From Acinetobacter pseudolwoffii (GTDB lineage Bacteria; Pseudomonadota; Gammaproteobacteria; Pseudomonadales; Moraxellaceae): 64,000 bases of DNA. The stretch is taken from positions 694,819 through 758,818 of the forward strand of contig NZ_PHRG01000001.1 of assembly GCF_002803605.1 (NCBI RefSeq), given 5' to 3'. How positions within the stretch are numbered: the first letter of the stretch is position 1; every line of letters starts with the position of its first letter. Shown here piece after piece: positions 63,681 through 64,000 of the stretch. The notes under the pieces were generated by a model, which searched no databases, had not been told where the DNA came from, and was given only the letters and a program-made list of their open reading frames with translations. The position numbers and the translations under genes were made by a program.

Positions 63681-63710
63681 AATTAACCGTTAATCCTGTT
63701 TATTTCTAAA

Positions 63711-64000
63711 TTAAAGTTCAGCCAAAGCGTGTAATAGTGCTTTGATATCGTCGAGTTGGGCTGCTCTTAAATCAGCATGTTCATCCCAATACAATCCGAC
63801 ACAGTTGGCCTGCATATCAATAGCATAAATGCCTTTTAATGCAATGGGAAAATCTTTAAATTTCTCATCACCCTGCACAATTTCGAGTTTATTATCGACA
63901 ACACGGGCACGCATCAAGGGTAAACGCGCATCTGGCATGAGTACGCTGTAGTACGCAACCATACTGGCACGACTTTCAGTGGCCTTTGGAATTTTGGTCC
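63711..64000 (-). CDS. Conserved protein upstream of topA (5' end outside window)
   Basis: The frame ending at 63711 stays open to the window edge; an internal ATG at 63962 gives 83 residues but has no ribosome site, so the true start probably lies beyond 64000. Visible residues include VAYYSVLMPDARLPLMRARV, then GIYAIDMQANCVGLYWDEH and a helical end KALLHALAEL. I do not recognise the family. It sits 30 bp before topA. Confidence 0.6.
   Translation of the reverse strand, partial: TKIPKATESRASMVAYYSVLMPDARLPLMRARVVDNKLEIVQGDEKFKDFPIALKGIYAIDMQANCVGLYWDEHADLRAAQLDDIKALLHALAEL

Overview
The window looks like core chromosome of an Acinetobacter-type gammaproteobacterium. The grounds are moderately AT-rich DNA with compact genes, the order tig-clpP-clpX beside a PiuA/PiuC catecholate-siderophore locus, a MetX-MetW pair, the lgt-thyA-folA neighbourhood, and product lengths that fit that genus. 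No rRNA, tRNA, phage, insertion sequence or CRISPR array was seen. The assignment rests on recognised proteins and gene order; no search was run.

Layout. 1-10 kb: prfC (its 3' end is outside the window), an MHYT-GGDEF-EAL c-di-GMP protein, prc, nagZ, a methyltransferase and an alpha/beta hydrolase fused to a PilZ domain. 10-19 kb: proA, the ackA-pta operon, a decayed acetyltransferase, a DUF2171 protein, an unlisted 28-residue membrane microprotein under a near-perfect Pho box, class I fumarase and a DUF2846 lipoprotein. 19-29 kb: clpX, clpP and tig, then two TonB-dependent receptors and piuC. 29-34 kb: leuA behind a strongly folded leader, metX-metW-sel1 as overlapping genes, and rdgB. 34-39 kb: an AEC transporter, tatABC behind three tandem Pho half-sites, and the Tat-dependent phosphatase phoX. 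39-47 kb: an NRDE protein, lgt, two tandem small membrane proteins, a CHAP-like amidase, a lipocalin, thyA, folA, a DUF4105 (Lnb_N-like) protein, a META lipoprotein and msrA. 47-53 kb: tonB-exbB-exbD behind a Fur-like palindrome, purU, a TetR regulator divergent from an aldehyde dehydrogenase, and rpmB-rpmG. 53-64 kb: a YbaL-type antiporter, two conserved hypotheticals, an RRM protein, a UvrD/Rep helicase, glycerate kinase, a metzincin-like membrane-anchored protein, topA and a partial gene.

Two physiological threads tie distant genes together. Iron: a CirA/PirA-like receptor, PiuA, PiuC and the TonB-ExbB-ExbD motor all lie here, and AT-rich Fur-like palindromes precede three of the transcription units. 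Phosphate: PhoX is a Tat substrate encoded just after tatABC. Pho-box-like repeats with an 11-bp period precede tatA, weaker ones precede phoX, and the best one precedes the microprotein gene. I infer that the Tat translocon, its phosphatase client and the microprotein are induced together on phosphate starvation.

Several upstream extensions of long reading frames use TTG or GTG. I moved starts inward where a Shine-Dalgarno sequence, a signal peptide or family length favoured it (prc, nagZ, the PilZ hydrolase, proA, receptor 1, leuA, folA, msrA, tonB, the TetR regulator, the helicase, glycerate kinase and others).
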